A stretch of 64,000 nucleotides of DNA, from contig SPDT01000004.1 of NCBI GenBank assembly GCA_008477525.1, positions 3,410,001-3,474,000 on the forward strand. Reading direction: 5' to 3'. Positions 11,980 through 22,567 of this stretch are shown here, in pieces. The notes below the pieces were generated by a model. That model had not been told where the DNA came from. It did no database searches and saw only the letters and a program-made list of their open reading frames with translations. A program made the translations under genes and the position numbers. The first letter of the stretch is position 1. Every line of letters begins with the position of its first letter. Source of the stretch: Hypomyces perniciosus. Taxonomy: Eukaryota; Ascomycota; Sordariomycetes; Hypocreales; Hypocreaceae.

Positions 11980-12241
11980 TATTAAAGACCCTCTTTAAGG
12001 CAGATAAATTAAGTGAGGGGCTATAACCTTAAGGAAAAGTAAAGGAGGTTAAAGAGCAGTTATTTAGAGGAGAGATAGATGCTAATAAGTAGGTAATAAG
12101 CTAGAAACTAGTAGTTAGGTATAGCAGCAGTAGTTTACTAGTCTCTAAAGTTCTATATCTTCAGGGACTACAGTTGCTTTTATATATACATTCCGGCCTA
12201 TGTAATATTATGAGAGCTCCGGAGCTTCCAGTCTCCTGACA
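11980..12241 (-). repeat. B1 5' LTR (262 bp)
   Basis: Same length as the 3' LTR at 4541-4802 but with more C-to-T changes in its left part. The right end CTCCTGACA is followed by the target duplication CTAGG (12242-12246). Confidence 0.85.
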
Positions 12242-12246
12242 CTAGG

Positions 12247-12377
12247 TCTATTTATAGATCTTTATACTCTTATACCTTCCTAATCTAATAACTGCGTAAA
12301 TAAATAACTGACTTTTTTTAGGCAAGTTTAATAAAAAAGATACAAGTACATTAAATATATTAATTACCTTTAATAAA
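12247..12377 (-). repeat. D1 3' LTR, inner part
   Basis: Remaining 131 bp of the D LTR after the B1 insertion, ending TTTAATAAA. Together with 4267-4540 it gives 405 bp, equal to the 5' LTR at 50854-51258. Confidence 0.85.
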
Positions 12378-12391
12378 ACCCTCCCTATAAG
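12378..12391 (-). promoter_or_regulatory. Polypurine tract of D1
   Basis: The plus strand reads ACCCTCCCTATAAG; on the element strand TATAGGGAGGGT abuts the 3' LTR. This fixes D1 as a minus-strand element. Confidence 0.6.
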
Positions 12392-13199
12392 TATTTGCGA
12401 ATAAAAGTAATAAACCTTAATAAAATGCTTATTTTATTAATCCATTTAATATTAATACAATAATATTTAAAATAAATATAAGAAAATAGCAGAAAAAATG
12501 TATTAATAAAAAAGAAAAATTAAAAGTAAAGTTACTGCCGCCTATATTATTAATTTTTCCCTATTTAATCTATATTAAGTTATTCTCTTTTTATTACAAT
12601 TATTATAATTAAATAATCCCCTTTTATTAATTTCTTTTATTATTAGGCATTCTAAGCTACTATCCGCTTATCCTGCATTAATTATTTTATTATTCATATA
12701 AATATACAGACTTATTTTTAAATATTATCTTAAACCAATTTATTTATTAGTTTAAGTAAAGTTAAGCTATAATATATATTTAAAGCTATAATTTATTAGA
12801 TTTAGGAGCTTTAAAGTATAATTTTCCCTATTACTACTATAAAGGCTATTATTATAGTTTGCCCTTTTTTATTTAGTTTTAAAAAAGCCTTTTTATTATT
12901 TTTAATTATTTATTAATTAAGTTTAGCAGTAACTCTTAAAACTCTTTTATCCTTTAAGTCTTAATTATCCTTTAATATATTAAAAAAGTTACTACTTTCT
13001 TTAAAGAAAGCTGACTTTACGTTTAAAATTTTAATATTATCTATAATAATTAATATAGTTAGTAAAGGTTTTATAGGTTATAGTATTACTGAAAAGCGCA
13101 TTCACCTACTTTTAATTTAATCCTACTACTATTTTTATAAAAGACACTATTTATATTATAAATCTAGCAGTATTATTTTATTTTATTACTATTAGTATT
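12392..13199 (-). pseudogene. D1 interior, 3' end, unassigned
   Basis: AT-rich sequence between the D1 polypurine tract and the LTR-A solo. It matches no other part of the window that I can see. No long frame, no domain motif and no structured repeat was found. It belongs to D1 only by position. Confidence 0.4.
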
Positions 13200-13780
13200 T
13201 GTTAAAATAACAAGGTTATACTGAACCTCATTTATGTGTGGCTTCTAGGAAGCTGCATACAATACAGCAATAAGGAAACGACTAAGAGTCTAATTAGGTT
13301 AACGATAAATAAGCAATTGAATTGTAACTAAACTAATAGCTAAAAAGCTATAGAATATCTAATATATATGCGGCTGGTGTAAAAGTAATTGTATAAATAA
13401 TAGCTTTATCTTCTATAAAAGTCCTCTGACTAGATAATACGAATATAGCGGCAGAATTGGGTTTGTGGCCCTATTCCTATTTTCTGTAAAATTTATTTAT
13501 ATAGGAAATCGGCCAAATCGACTCACGGCTATATAAACAGGAAACCATTTTAGTCAGATTTTTCATAATAGCTATTATAGCCATTGTATTGAGTCTAGGG
13601 TAGGCGGGATAGCTGGTCCTAGCTGAATTGTTATTGTTAAAGATAATAGAAATTTCCTGACTTACACTGAAGTTCCTCCGGAACTCGGTCCTAGCGTCGG
13701 GCCTAATTCCGGGTCTAGCAAGAATAGGAAGGTTACCTAAATACACTGAAATCCTTACTTTTTAGCCCTCCTTTTTAACA
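13200..13780 (+). repeat. Solo LTR-A (581 bp) at the broken end of E1
   Basis: Same ends as the other LTR-A copies. Flanks are GTATT (13195-13199) and ATATT (13781-13785), a target duplication differing by one G-to-A change. The right flank is Copia-E sequence (homologous to GCATT at E2 38156-38160), yet the left flank beyond those five bases is not Copia-E. Confidence 0.8.
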
Positions 13781-14639
13781 ATATTATATTTAATTACCCT
13801 GCTTAATAAAAGTAATTGTTATAAAGAATACATAGTTTAATAAAACTAACTTCTTTAATAGTAATAAAGAAATTACAGATAAACTATCTATAGCTAAATT
13901 AAAGAAACTATTTAATAAAGTTAAAGAAAATAAACTAGAATTTAAACTCTTTTCATATATATTCCTGCAGTAAAGTATACTTTTATAAATAATATAAAAA
14001 AAAAGAGTATACCTTTAAAGGTAATAGAGATATAAAGTATTAAAGATAGCTTAATAAACAATTTAAGTAAGCCACTAGCGCACTTAAAAAAACTTTTAGT
14101 CTTTAAATACTAAAAGCTACCTTAAAATAATTAATCTTTATAGATAATATTAGCGCGCTAATAAGAACCCTAGGCAATACTTTAGTAAGTAATTTACCCT
14201 TTTCTGCAGAAAAGGATATAGTAAAAGAATAGCCTTATATATTAAAGGTATATAATCTAATAAAAGAGGATAGTCTATTAAGGCTGGAAGTAGACTAGTA
14301 TATAAAAGATTTGCCTATTTTTATAAAAGAAAAGTAAAGCTTTAAAAAAAATGCCAGCTAATAATCCTTTAAATAATAAAGTAATAGCTAATATTTACAG
14401 GAACTTAAAACTTTAAAGGAAATAACCTATAAAAAAGGCTAATAAATATCTTTTAATATATAAAATTCAAATATATACCTTAAACACTACTTTTAAAAAT
14501 AATAAGCCTAGTATATACTTAATAATTACTAAACTCTTTAATTTAATATTATATTAACTATTGCTTAATTAATAAAAGCTAATAAATGATAAATTAAAAA
14601 GTATAGAAATAATATTTATTATTTTTAATGCAGTAATAT

Positions 14640-17193
14640 ACTATAAATCTTTTTTTTAAAAAAGTATAGCTTTTAATAAATTAACTATTTATTAAAAGTA
14701 CTTAGCGAAATTGCTAAAGATTAAAAGGAGTTTATAAAATACCTATTTAAAGATAAATTTAAGTAAACTGTATATAATAAAATTAATTCTCTGTATATAA
14801 AAGGAACCTAGTAAGAAATACTACACTTAAAGGTAATAATAAAGTTATTACTAGTATATTAAGTTTTTATTTATAAATTTAACTAAAACAGAAATCTAAA
14901 ATATTATAAAGTTTACTTTATAGTCTATAAGGATTTAGAAAAGCCCTTTACTATAAAAGTATATATATAGCTATATTAATAGCGTGTTCTTTCTATATAT
15001 TTATTATTTTTATAGTAAAATTTAACTTTAAATTAAAGCAGTATAATATTAAAAATACTTTTTTTAATACTTTAAAGGATAAAAACTTAAAATTAGTTAT
15101 ATATAAGCTCCTTAAAGGTTTTAAGCAGCTAAATATCTATTTAAAGCTCGCGAAAGCTTTATATAGCTTAAAAGACTCGGTAAAGCTATTGTTTAATAAA
15201 TTATCTTTAACTTTAAAGTAATAAAGGTTAATCTTAAGCTTTAAAGAGCTTTATTTCTTTTATAATAAAGCTTAGAAAATCTTTATTATATTCTATATAA
15301 ATAATATCCTAATTATATATTATTATAATAATAAAGCTCTTTATATTAAATCATTAAATACTTTAAAAGTAAAATATAAGCTTTATTATAAAACAGATAT
15401 ATAGTAATTTTTAATGATTAAAATTACTTAAAACTATATAAAGTATAGGATATATTTTTCCTATAAAACTTATTTTAAAGAAATTGTAAAATAATTTAAG
15501 TTTAATAAAAGAATATAGCTTTTTATAATTCTAATACTTATTATAAAGATTTAGAAAAATACATTATAAGCTTTAAAAGCAATTATTAAAATATATTAAA
15601 AGAAAATAAAATCAATACTTTATATAGCTATTATAATAAAGCCTAATATAGCTTATAGCGCCCTAGCTTTATTATAGTTTTTAATTAACTTTAATAAAAA
15701 GTATTTTAAAGTAGTTAATTAACTAATTTATTATTTATAGATAAAATATTTCCTAGCTCTTTAATATAAAAGGAAAGGAAAAATATAAGTTTTAACTGCT
15801 TTAAATAATATTTCCTTTACTAATAATACAAATACTTAAAAATTATTTTAAAAGTATTTTATTATACTTTTTTTAAGCTTTATTTTATAAAATATAATGC
15901 ATTAAAGTATTATTAATATATTTATAATAAAAGCTAAACTGTTTACCTTTACTTAAATAGTAAAAAAGGCTATAAATTTATATTACTTTTTTTAAAAAAT
16001 AAAATTTAACTTTAATACTAATTACAATATTAATTATAATAATTAATTAACTATATATCTTATAATTAAAGAAAGTATATAAATTAATACTTACTTATAT
16101 TATATTAATATATAAAATATATAACTTTAATAGGAATATTAAAAAAGATTATTTATAGTTTTTTATGTTTCTATTAACCTTATACTTATTAATAGGTTTA
16201 TTAAAGCTTTACTATGGCAGTACTTTAAATACTTTAAAGTACTATTAAATTTAATTAATATATAGTTATTAAAATAAAATATATAAAAATACAGGAAATT
16301 AATCAATTTTAGCCTATAGGCTATATATTATAAAGGGTATATTTTATTACTGTAATAATTATTTTTTAAAAGCTTTTTAGCCTTTATATGCCTGCGCGTA
16401 AAAGGTATTATTATTATTATTATTACTGCTTAAAATAACTGCTTCTTTAAAGTAAATTAGATATTCTTCTTTTAATAGGTTAAATTAAAAGTATAATGCC
16501 TTTTTACATTAAATTACTATTTAATTATATAAGCTTATAAGTATATAAAGAAAAGAAAGTATATTTACTTAATTATCCTTTTTACTTATAGCTTAAAAAA
16601 GATAATATATAATTAATATAAATATTAAATAACTATAAAGTATATAATTAAATAAAATAAAATAAATAAATTAAAAAAGAGTTTATTAAAAGGTATATTA
16701 ATAGTTATTATTAAAGTAAATAGTATACCGCTAAAAGCAGGCAATAGAAATATATTAAAAGAAATCTCTTTTACTAGTAATAGCTGACTTTAAATAACCT
16801 TTATAAAGAGGGGATAATATTATAGCAGTAAAGGCAATAGTAGTAGTAGAGGTAAAAGTAGAGGCAACTGCAAGAGTAGCTATTAAAGCAGCAGTAATAG
16901 GGGCAGGGGCTAGAGCAGAAGCAATAACTGCTTTAGCAGCGAGGTATACTTTATAAGTAACAGCTAAGCGCGCGTTAAAAGCAGTAAAAGCTGCAATACA
17001 GTTTAACTAGATAGGACTAGCCGGCGCAGGAGTAGGAGCTGGAGTAAGAGCTAGCGCAGGAGTAGGAGTAGTAATAGGCGTGGCCGCTTAGCCAGTTAAG
17101 CGATTAACGCCGCAATAAGCCACTTTCAGGGGGCAACTATAACTACACTTCACTAATAAAGTATTTTTCTTCTACAATTTTGCTGTTAGCTAA
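14640..17193 (+). pseudogene. Copia-E pol: RT, RNase H, C-terminal tail (E1)
   Basis: Degenerate Ty1/Copia reverse transcriptase with the active site FYINNI at 15291-15308, from the family's Y-V-DD-I with both Asp codons changed to Asn. The preceding ALYSLK block (about 15155-15172) is the conserved ALYGLKQ motif. RNase H follows (about 15800-16250). The polyprotein ends in a Gly-Ala-rich tail at about 16900-17190 and stops at TAA 17191-17193, a stop position shared with E2 and E3. The tail reads in the same frame as in E3. Stops elsewhere are at former Gln codons. Confidence 0.75.
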
Positions 17194-17616
17194 TAAATAT
17201 ACAGCGCGAAAAGAATTAATTAAAAGTGTAATATTTATAGCAGGGGCTATATTACTATTAATATTAATATTAATATGATTGTTAATATTAATAAGGATAA
17301 TGTTAATAACTAAAGAAAAAAAGTAAAGAATAAGGCTAAAGGGCAGTTAATATACCTATTCTAGCTATTTAAGACTAATTTACCTGTTTAAAGAGCTTTA
17401 TTATTTAACTTCCTATTATTATAGAATAATAATAGCTATAGCGCTTATATTCCTTTTACCTCTATAACAGGATATCGATATGTATATATTTACAATAAAG
17501 AGCTTTTAAGTAAATAATAGAGGCTCTAGGAGCGCGGCTAGTTAGTTATAATATTATAGATAGGTTAGAGTAGCAGTTAATAAAGTATTAGGAATAGCCT
17601 TATTAATTGGGGAGTG

Positions 17617-17891
17617 TGTTAGGTTAAGTAGGCTGGGGCCTTACCGCCTGCTAGCGCTAGGGCTAGCGCTAGGGAGCTTTTATCTGCTTACAAAGCAAAT
17701 ATAAGCTGATATATATATCGCGTAAGCGATATATTAGACTATGTAGACGCTTATAGCGCTGTATACAGCTTTTTCTTTACATTAGCTATATGTATATATA
17801 GTGAGGCCACTATAGTATATTCTCTTTTATAGAATCAAGCTTCGTTTCCTATCTCTCTATACTCTATATAGCTGTGCCGCGCTCCGCCATA
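17617..17891 (+). repeat. E1 3' LTR (275 bp, with internal 12 bp duplication)
   Basis: Copia-E LTR, starting TGTTAGGTTAAG after a polypurine-like AATTGGGGAGTG (17605-17616) and ending CCGCCATA. It is 12 bp longer than the 263 bp LTRs because GCTAGCGCTAGG is tandemly doubled at about 17650-17674. Confidence 0.85.
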
Positions 17892-17939
17892 AAAGCTAAA
17901 TAAATAAAGGAATCTAGCTTTCTTAACTTTATAGGCCTA

Positions 17940-18720
17940 TAAATCAAGAAACTATTATATATAGCATTTATAGTTATCTATATAAAAGTTAAAGTAATAG
18001 AGGTACTTACATTTATTAAAAATATAAATATATTAATATTTAAAGAAATAAATTAATCCTATAAAAATTTACTTTCTTTTAATAAAATACTAAAAGTTTT
18101 ATAGTCTATTAAGGATATTAAAAGCTTAAAGTAAGATTTAATTAAATATAAAGGTACCTTTAAATATATTTTAAAGTACTGTAATTTTAGCTTAAGCTGC
18201 TTTAATAGTCGCTAATCCTTTTATAACTATATAAAGTATTACTTTTAAGCTAAAGCTTAATACTTATCTTTTATAGGAAAGGTTATATAAAAAATTATAG
18301 ATGTCTTTAATATAAAAGCGCTATTTATTTACTTTATAATGAAATATTTATATAAGATTATTATAGTAATTATCGCTTAATTTAATTATTATATTAATAA
18401 ATAATTATAAATAACTATTAATATACTAGTTAAGTTATAAGTAGATTTATAGTAGTTTATAGCTATATTAACCTGTAATAAAACTAATAGTAAAGTTTTA
18501 TTTTTTTAGCTTTAAACAGTTTTTAATATAGCTTAAAGATATTTAGCTAAAATAGTAAAAGAGTAAAGTTTTTAATTTATTTTTTATAAGCTAAAAAAAC
18601 ACAATAAAAGAGTAAAGGTTTTTCGTTAAATAGGATATTATAGTAAAAGAGGAAAATAAATATAATTAAATAATTCTAAAGCAGGATTTAAAGTAAAGGT
18701 AATACTTTAATTGTAATAAA
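17940..18720 (+). pseudogene. Unknown reading frame antisense to D1 (copy 1)
   Basis: On the strand opposite to D1 a frame of about 260 codons reads through with only TAA/TAG interruptions, as expected where RIP hit Gln codons. The reason to take it seriously is a second copy, also antisense to a D element, at 27261-27711. Over about 390 bp the two align without insertion or deletion in this frame, and many differences are conservative (segments such as FIGKVIQK and FNIKALFIY are shared). No family is recognised. It could be a captured gene, a gag of another element, or chance. Confidence 0.35.
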
Positions 18721-21250
18721 ATAGGATTATATTTAAGTAAATAAAGAAAAGAAAAAAAATGGAATATAATATTATTTTTGCCTTTTTATAAATATAGGTA
18801 TATAGTTTAATATATAAAGGTGGTTTCTTTATTATATATAAATTACTACTCTTTTAAAGTAGCCTTTATAACTTATTTACTTTTATTTTCCTTTCTCTCT
18901 CTCTTTCTTTTCTCTTCCTTTTAATTCTTTTTTAACTATTATTTAATTCTAAAAGATCCTACTAAAAAAGCCTATTATTAATTACTTAATATAGCCAACT
19001 TTATTAATACACCTATTATAAACAAGAAAACCTTTAGCGAGATTTCTTTATCTTAGAAAAGTTAAACCTAGCTTTATTTACCTGCTTAACTATTTACCTT
19101 AAATAAAGCTTTAGTAAATAGGTATTATTTAATTGATATCTTTATTGTAACTCTATCTAGGTTTAAAAGTATTTCGCTATTTAGATTATAGGTAGTATTA
19201 ATATTAGTTAATTAAACTTACTAATCTATTCGGAAATTACTTTCTCCCTTTTATTTATACTATCTTTATCTTTATTATTATTTATAAAAGTTTATACCTT
19301 TAAGGAATACTTTTAGCGCTATACTTTTAAAAGCTTTTAATTATATCTTTAAAATATTATATATATTATTAAAAGAAAGCTTATTAAGTTTATCTATATT
19401 CTAGTAAAGATTTTATATATTTATAAGTAATTCTTTTATACTCTTTTTAAATAAATAAAGTATATTAAGGCCTAATTTATATTATTTTATAAATAGTATA
19501 ATCTTTAGTTTTACTAAAGGTACCTTTAAATATAGTCTATTACTATTATAGCTATTAAAGAATATATCTTATTTCCTTTTTATAACTATATCTCTATTTT
19601 AAGTTTTTAATAAAAAGACTATTTTAACTGCCTTTAATCTAAGGCCTTTTTTTACATTTAACAATATCTTCTTAGTTACTAGCCTTAATAAAGTAACTAA
19701 AGTATAGCTATTATTTTCTTTAAAAAAGATTAAATATTTACTTTTATTAAACTAATAGTCTCTAGCGATTTTAATCCTTTAATAGCCCTTTATTTTATAA
19801 AGGACTTTCCTTATCTTAAAAGAAATAAAATTGTAAAAAGTTAAGTAATTTAGCAGGTTTAAAAGCTTATTTTAGCTTTTATTATTAAAAAATAAACAGT
19901 TAATAAAAAAAGTAATTAATAAATTATTTAATCTTATAGTTCTTTTCCTTATAGTATACTTAAATTATATTTTTATAAGCAGGGCAGTAAACTTTAATTA
20001 ACAGCTATCTCCTCCCCTTTAAAAGCAGTATTTAATAGCTATTTTTAAAAATATTATCGTTTATCTTTACTTATATATCCTTTATATAAAAGTAATTGTC
20101 TTAACGTATTTAATTTATTTTAAAAATAATTACTTTGAAGTATTTAAAGGACTGTATTTTAATTAAAATATTTCTTTTTCCTTTAACCTGCAAATATATA
20201 CTTTAATTTTCAGCCAGACTATTTAATTTTATTAACTATATATTCCTTTAGCAGTTAAATGGTTACTGTAAAGCTTTTTAAGCTTTTAGTTATTAATAAC
20301 TTTAATTATCACTCTATTAACTGCTTTATCTTTAAATAAATCTTTATTTACTTTAAAACTATTATCTATAAAAATCTCTTTATTATCTTTAAGAACTTAC
20401 TAGCTAAATTTATCTTTTATAAACTTCTTTAAATATTTACTTAAATAAATCTTATTAAATAAGACCTTATTTAATATCTTTAATTTATATACTTTTAGGC
20501 ATTAAAGTTTAAATTATCTTTAACTTTATCCTACTTTTTTTATTTTTAATAAAGACTCTTAATAGAAATAAAACTATTAAACGGGGTATTATTTACTAAA
20601 TAGATTTTTACGCCTATTTCTTTTATATATAATATTAATTCTAATCCATTTATGCTTCCGCGCTTTCCTTTAAAACCTTCTCCTTTATTCCTTTATTCCT
20701 TTAAATTCCTTTACTGCTTTCTTTATCGGTTTTATTTAATCTTTTAATTTATTAGCTAATAGCAGTTAAATTAAACCCTCCCTGGTTTACTTTAATAGTC
20801 TATATAAAACCTTTTCCCTAAAAGTAAAATAAAGGTTTTCTAAGCTCTTTTCCGCCTTATTAACTTAATACTTAAATATAAAGTTAATATTTATTTTAAC
20901 CTTAGGTTATATAATGCCTTTATTTTATATTCCTAAGAGATAACTTTTATAGTTAAAGTAATAACCTAAATATTCCCTATTTTATATTTTATATATAGAC
21001 CCTTATTCTTTAATATATAATTAAATATTAACTGCGCAGCTTAAATAAACAGTATCCTAAAAATAAAAAGTATTAAAACTTTATTAAGTATAATATAAAA
21101 TCTAACTGCTATTTATATATTAGCTATATATACGTAAATAACAGTTTTGCTATATATATTTATTTACCTATTATTAAATATAGTATTAACTGCCTTATAA
21201 AGGTATATATTTAAACTGCATTTTATAGTTAATTAATTAAAAATAATATT

Positions 21251-21268
21251 TCCCTTTAACCTAAAGTC
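21251..21268 (-). pseudogene. D1 aspartic protease active site
   Basis: On the minus strand the codons read DFRLKG. Undoing single RIP transitions gives the D-S-G-S-E-G type active site of retroviral-like aspartic proteases, followed by GNII as in the family. D2 reads NLRLKG at 26155-26172. The D1 copy keeps the catalytic Asp codon but not the Ser and Gly codons. Confidence 0.6.
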
Positions 21269-21366
21269 TATAAATACTTTAATAAATATACTATTAAGCT
21301 CTTTTAACTATACCTATATTTATAGTAAATCTTATAAATACTAAAAGTCTTTCCTACTTAAACTAT

Positions 21367-21371
21367 ATAAA
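21367..21371. repeat. Target-site duplication ATAAA of Gypsy B2 (left)
   Basis: ATAAA is repeated exactly at 32121-32125 beyond the 3' LTR. D1 sequence resumes after it. Confidence 0.8.
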
Positions 21372-21633
21372 TATCAAGAGACCGGAAGCTCCAGAGCTCT
21401 CGTGATATCATATAGACCGGAATTTATATATAAAAGTAACTATAGTCCCTAAAGATATAGAACTTTAAAGACTAGTAAACTACTACTGCTACACCTAACT
21501 ATTAGTTTCTGGCTTATTACCTGCTTATTAGTACCTATTTCTCCTTTAAGTAACTGCTCTTTAACCTCCTTTACTTTTCCTTAAAGTCGCAGCCCTTTAC
21601 CTAATCTATTTACTTTAAAGAGGGTCTTTAAAA
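21372..21633 (+). repeat. B2 5' LTR (262 bp)
   Basis: Starts TATCAAGAGACCGG and ends GGTCTTTAAAA. It retains several CpG and CpA sites in its first 60 bp but is mutated further in. Confidence 0.8.
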
Positions 21634-22161
21634 TATTAATCTTTTACTATTCCTATTAAAGGTAAAAAGACTATTAAAGTTAAAGATACCTTTAACAGTA
21701 AATAATTAACTTACTTTTAGTAAAAAGGCTATATTTTAAATGCAAAAACTTTTAAATCAAGCTACTCTTTTAAACTATTAACTAGGCCTTTTAGATAATA
21801 TATTATTTATAGAAAAAGAATTTAATATTTATATTTAATAAATAAAAGATAAATAGTAAATACACTTAAAGAAAAAATATTTAAATATTTTCTTTTAAAG
21901 GGAAAACCTTTATTTTAAACTTTTAAAGATTAAAGGCTTATTGCCTATAATTAGTTTATTATATACTGCTAGTTTAAAACGACTTTATAAAGGCAATTGA
22001 AGTAAAGTATAAATTTAAGCTTTTTATTATAAAAGAAAGTTTTAAGCAGAATTATAGATTTTCTTTATTATTATTAAAAGGCAATTTAAATTATCTTTTT
22101 ATACTTTTTTTTAAATAGCCTATCAAATTATTTATACTACTTGCTGCTTAAAAAGAGATAT

Positions 22162-22567
22162 TTTATTAAGGGTAACTAATATACTTAATGCACCAGCATT
22201 TTCTTTTATTAGCTTACCTGAGAAAGGTTGGCTGCTTATTTAAGCAGCTACTAGATTAAAAAAGTATAAGAGTATAAATATATATAGATAAACCTGGTTT
22301 AATAAATAATAACCTTTTTTCCCCTTTAATATATAACCTTACCTATAAAAACACAGTCGCTAAGGTATATAAAGGTAACTATTAGTTGCTTTTAGCTGCC
22401 AGCATTATAATTAAATAATCTATAGTATCTTTTTAGCCTTTATATTACTTAATCGCTGCTTTGTGGTTCTGTTAAGAGCGCGGTTCCCGCGCTTAATACT
22501 AGTTATTGTATATAGGTATATATATATGTTATATATATGTTTTAGAGTGCCAATTCCCCCTTAATAA
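22162..22567 (+). repeat. D2 5' LTR (about 406 bp)
   Basis: Begins TTTATTAAGGGTAAC and ends CCCCCTTAATAA. It is followed by ACTAGTGACTAAG, where TAGTGACTAAG may be a RIP-altered TGG primer binding site. The match to the solo copy at 47990-48394 (reverse complement) runs end to end. Confidence 0.8.

Larger units (their letters stand above)
4541..12241 (-). mobile_element. Gypsy-B copy B1 (complete, RIP-killed)
   Basis: Complete Ty3/Gypsy element on the minus strand, with 262 bp LTRs at both ends and a perfect 5 bp target duplication CTAGG. It sits inside the 3' LTR of D1. Orientation follows from the polypurine tract next to the left LTR and from reverse transcriptase, integrase and chromodomain all reading leftwards. 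A solo LTR-A (10804-11383) sits in its 5' part. All frames are broken by RIP. Confidence 0.85.
13781..17891 (+). mobile_element. Copia-E copy E1, 3' part only
   Basis: Corresponds to the 3' 58 percent of Copia-E (E2 38157-42238): the end of integrase, reverse transcriptase, RNase H, Gly-Ala tail and 3' LTR. The 5' half is missing and the break coincides with the solo LTR-A. Flank after the 3' LTR is AAAGC, with no partner to compare. Confidence 0.85.
17892..21371 (-). pseudogene. D1 interior: protease to unassigned 3' half
   Basis: Minus-strand D1 between E1 and Gypsy B2. From 21371 down to about 20480 it matches D2 26040-26940, including the protease. Below 20480 the match to D2 is lost until about 18460, where a block similar to D2's neighbour (27261-27711) begins. 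In place of the reverse transcriptase expected after a protease I see no YxDD-like or integrase pattern. A plus-strand frame from about 18960 to 20500 can be read with stops only TAA/TAG, but stop frequency is no lower than background, so I do not call it a gene. Confidence 0.5.

Noticed and set aside
13477..13746. 89-codon open frame on the minus strand
   Set aside because: Also inside a solo LTR-A and not conserved in the copies at 10804 and 33568.
18690..18735. CCHC zinc knuckle in the antisense frame
   Set aside because: The YFNCNKIG-like string is in a different frame from the conserved one and has wrong spacing to the His position.
18960..20500. About 500-codon plus-strand frame antisense to D1
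   Set aside because: Readable with stops limited to TAA/TAG, but the stop density equals background, there is no second copy to compare and no family resemblance.
22162..22567. The 405 bp D repeat as a TA-flanked MITE with inverted ends
   Set aside because: Its ends can be read as TTTGTCG inverted repeats next to TA. However, it occurs in the same relation to gag at both D copies, pairs at the ends of D1, and has 5 bp ATAGT flanks as a solo copy, so it is an LTR.
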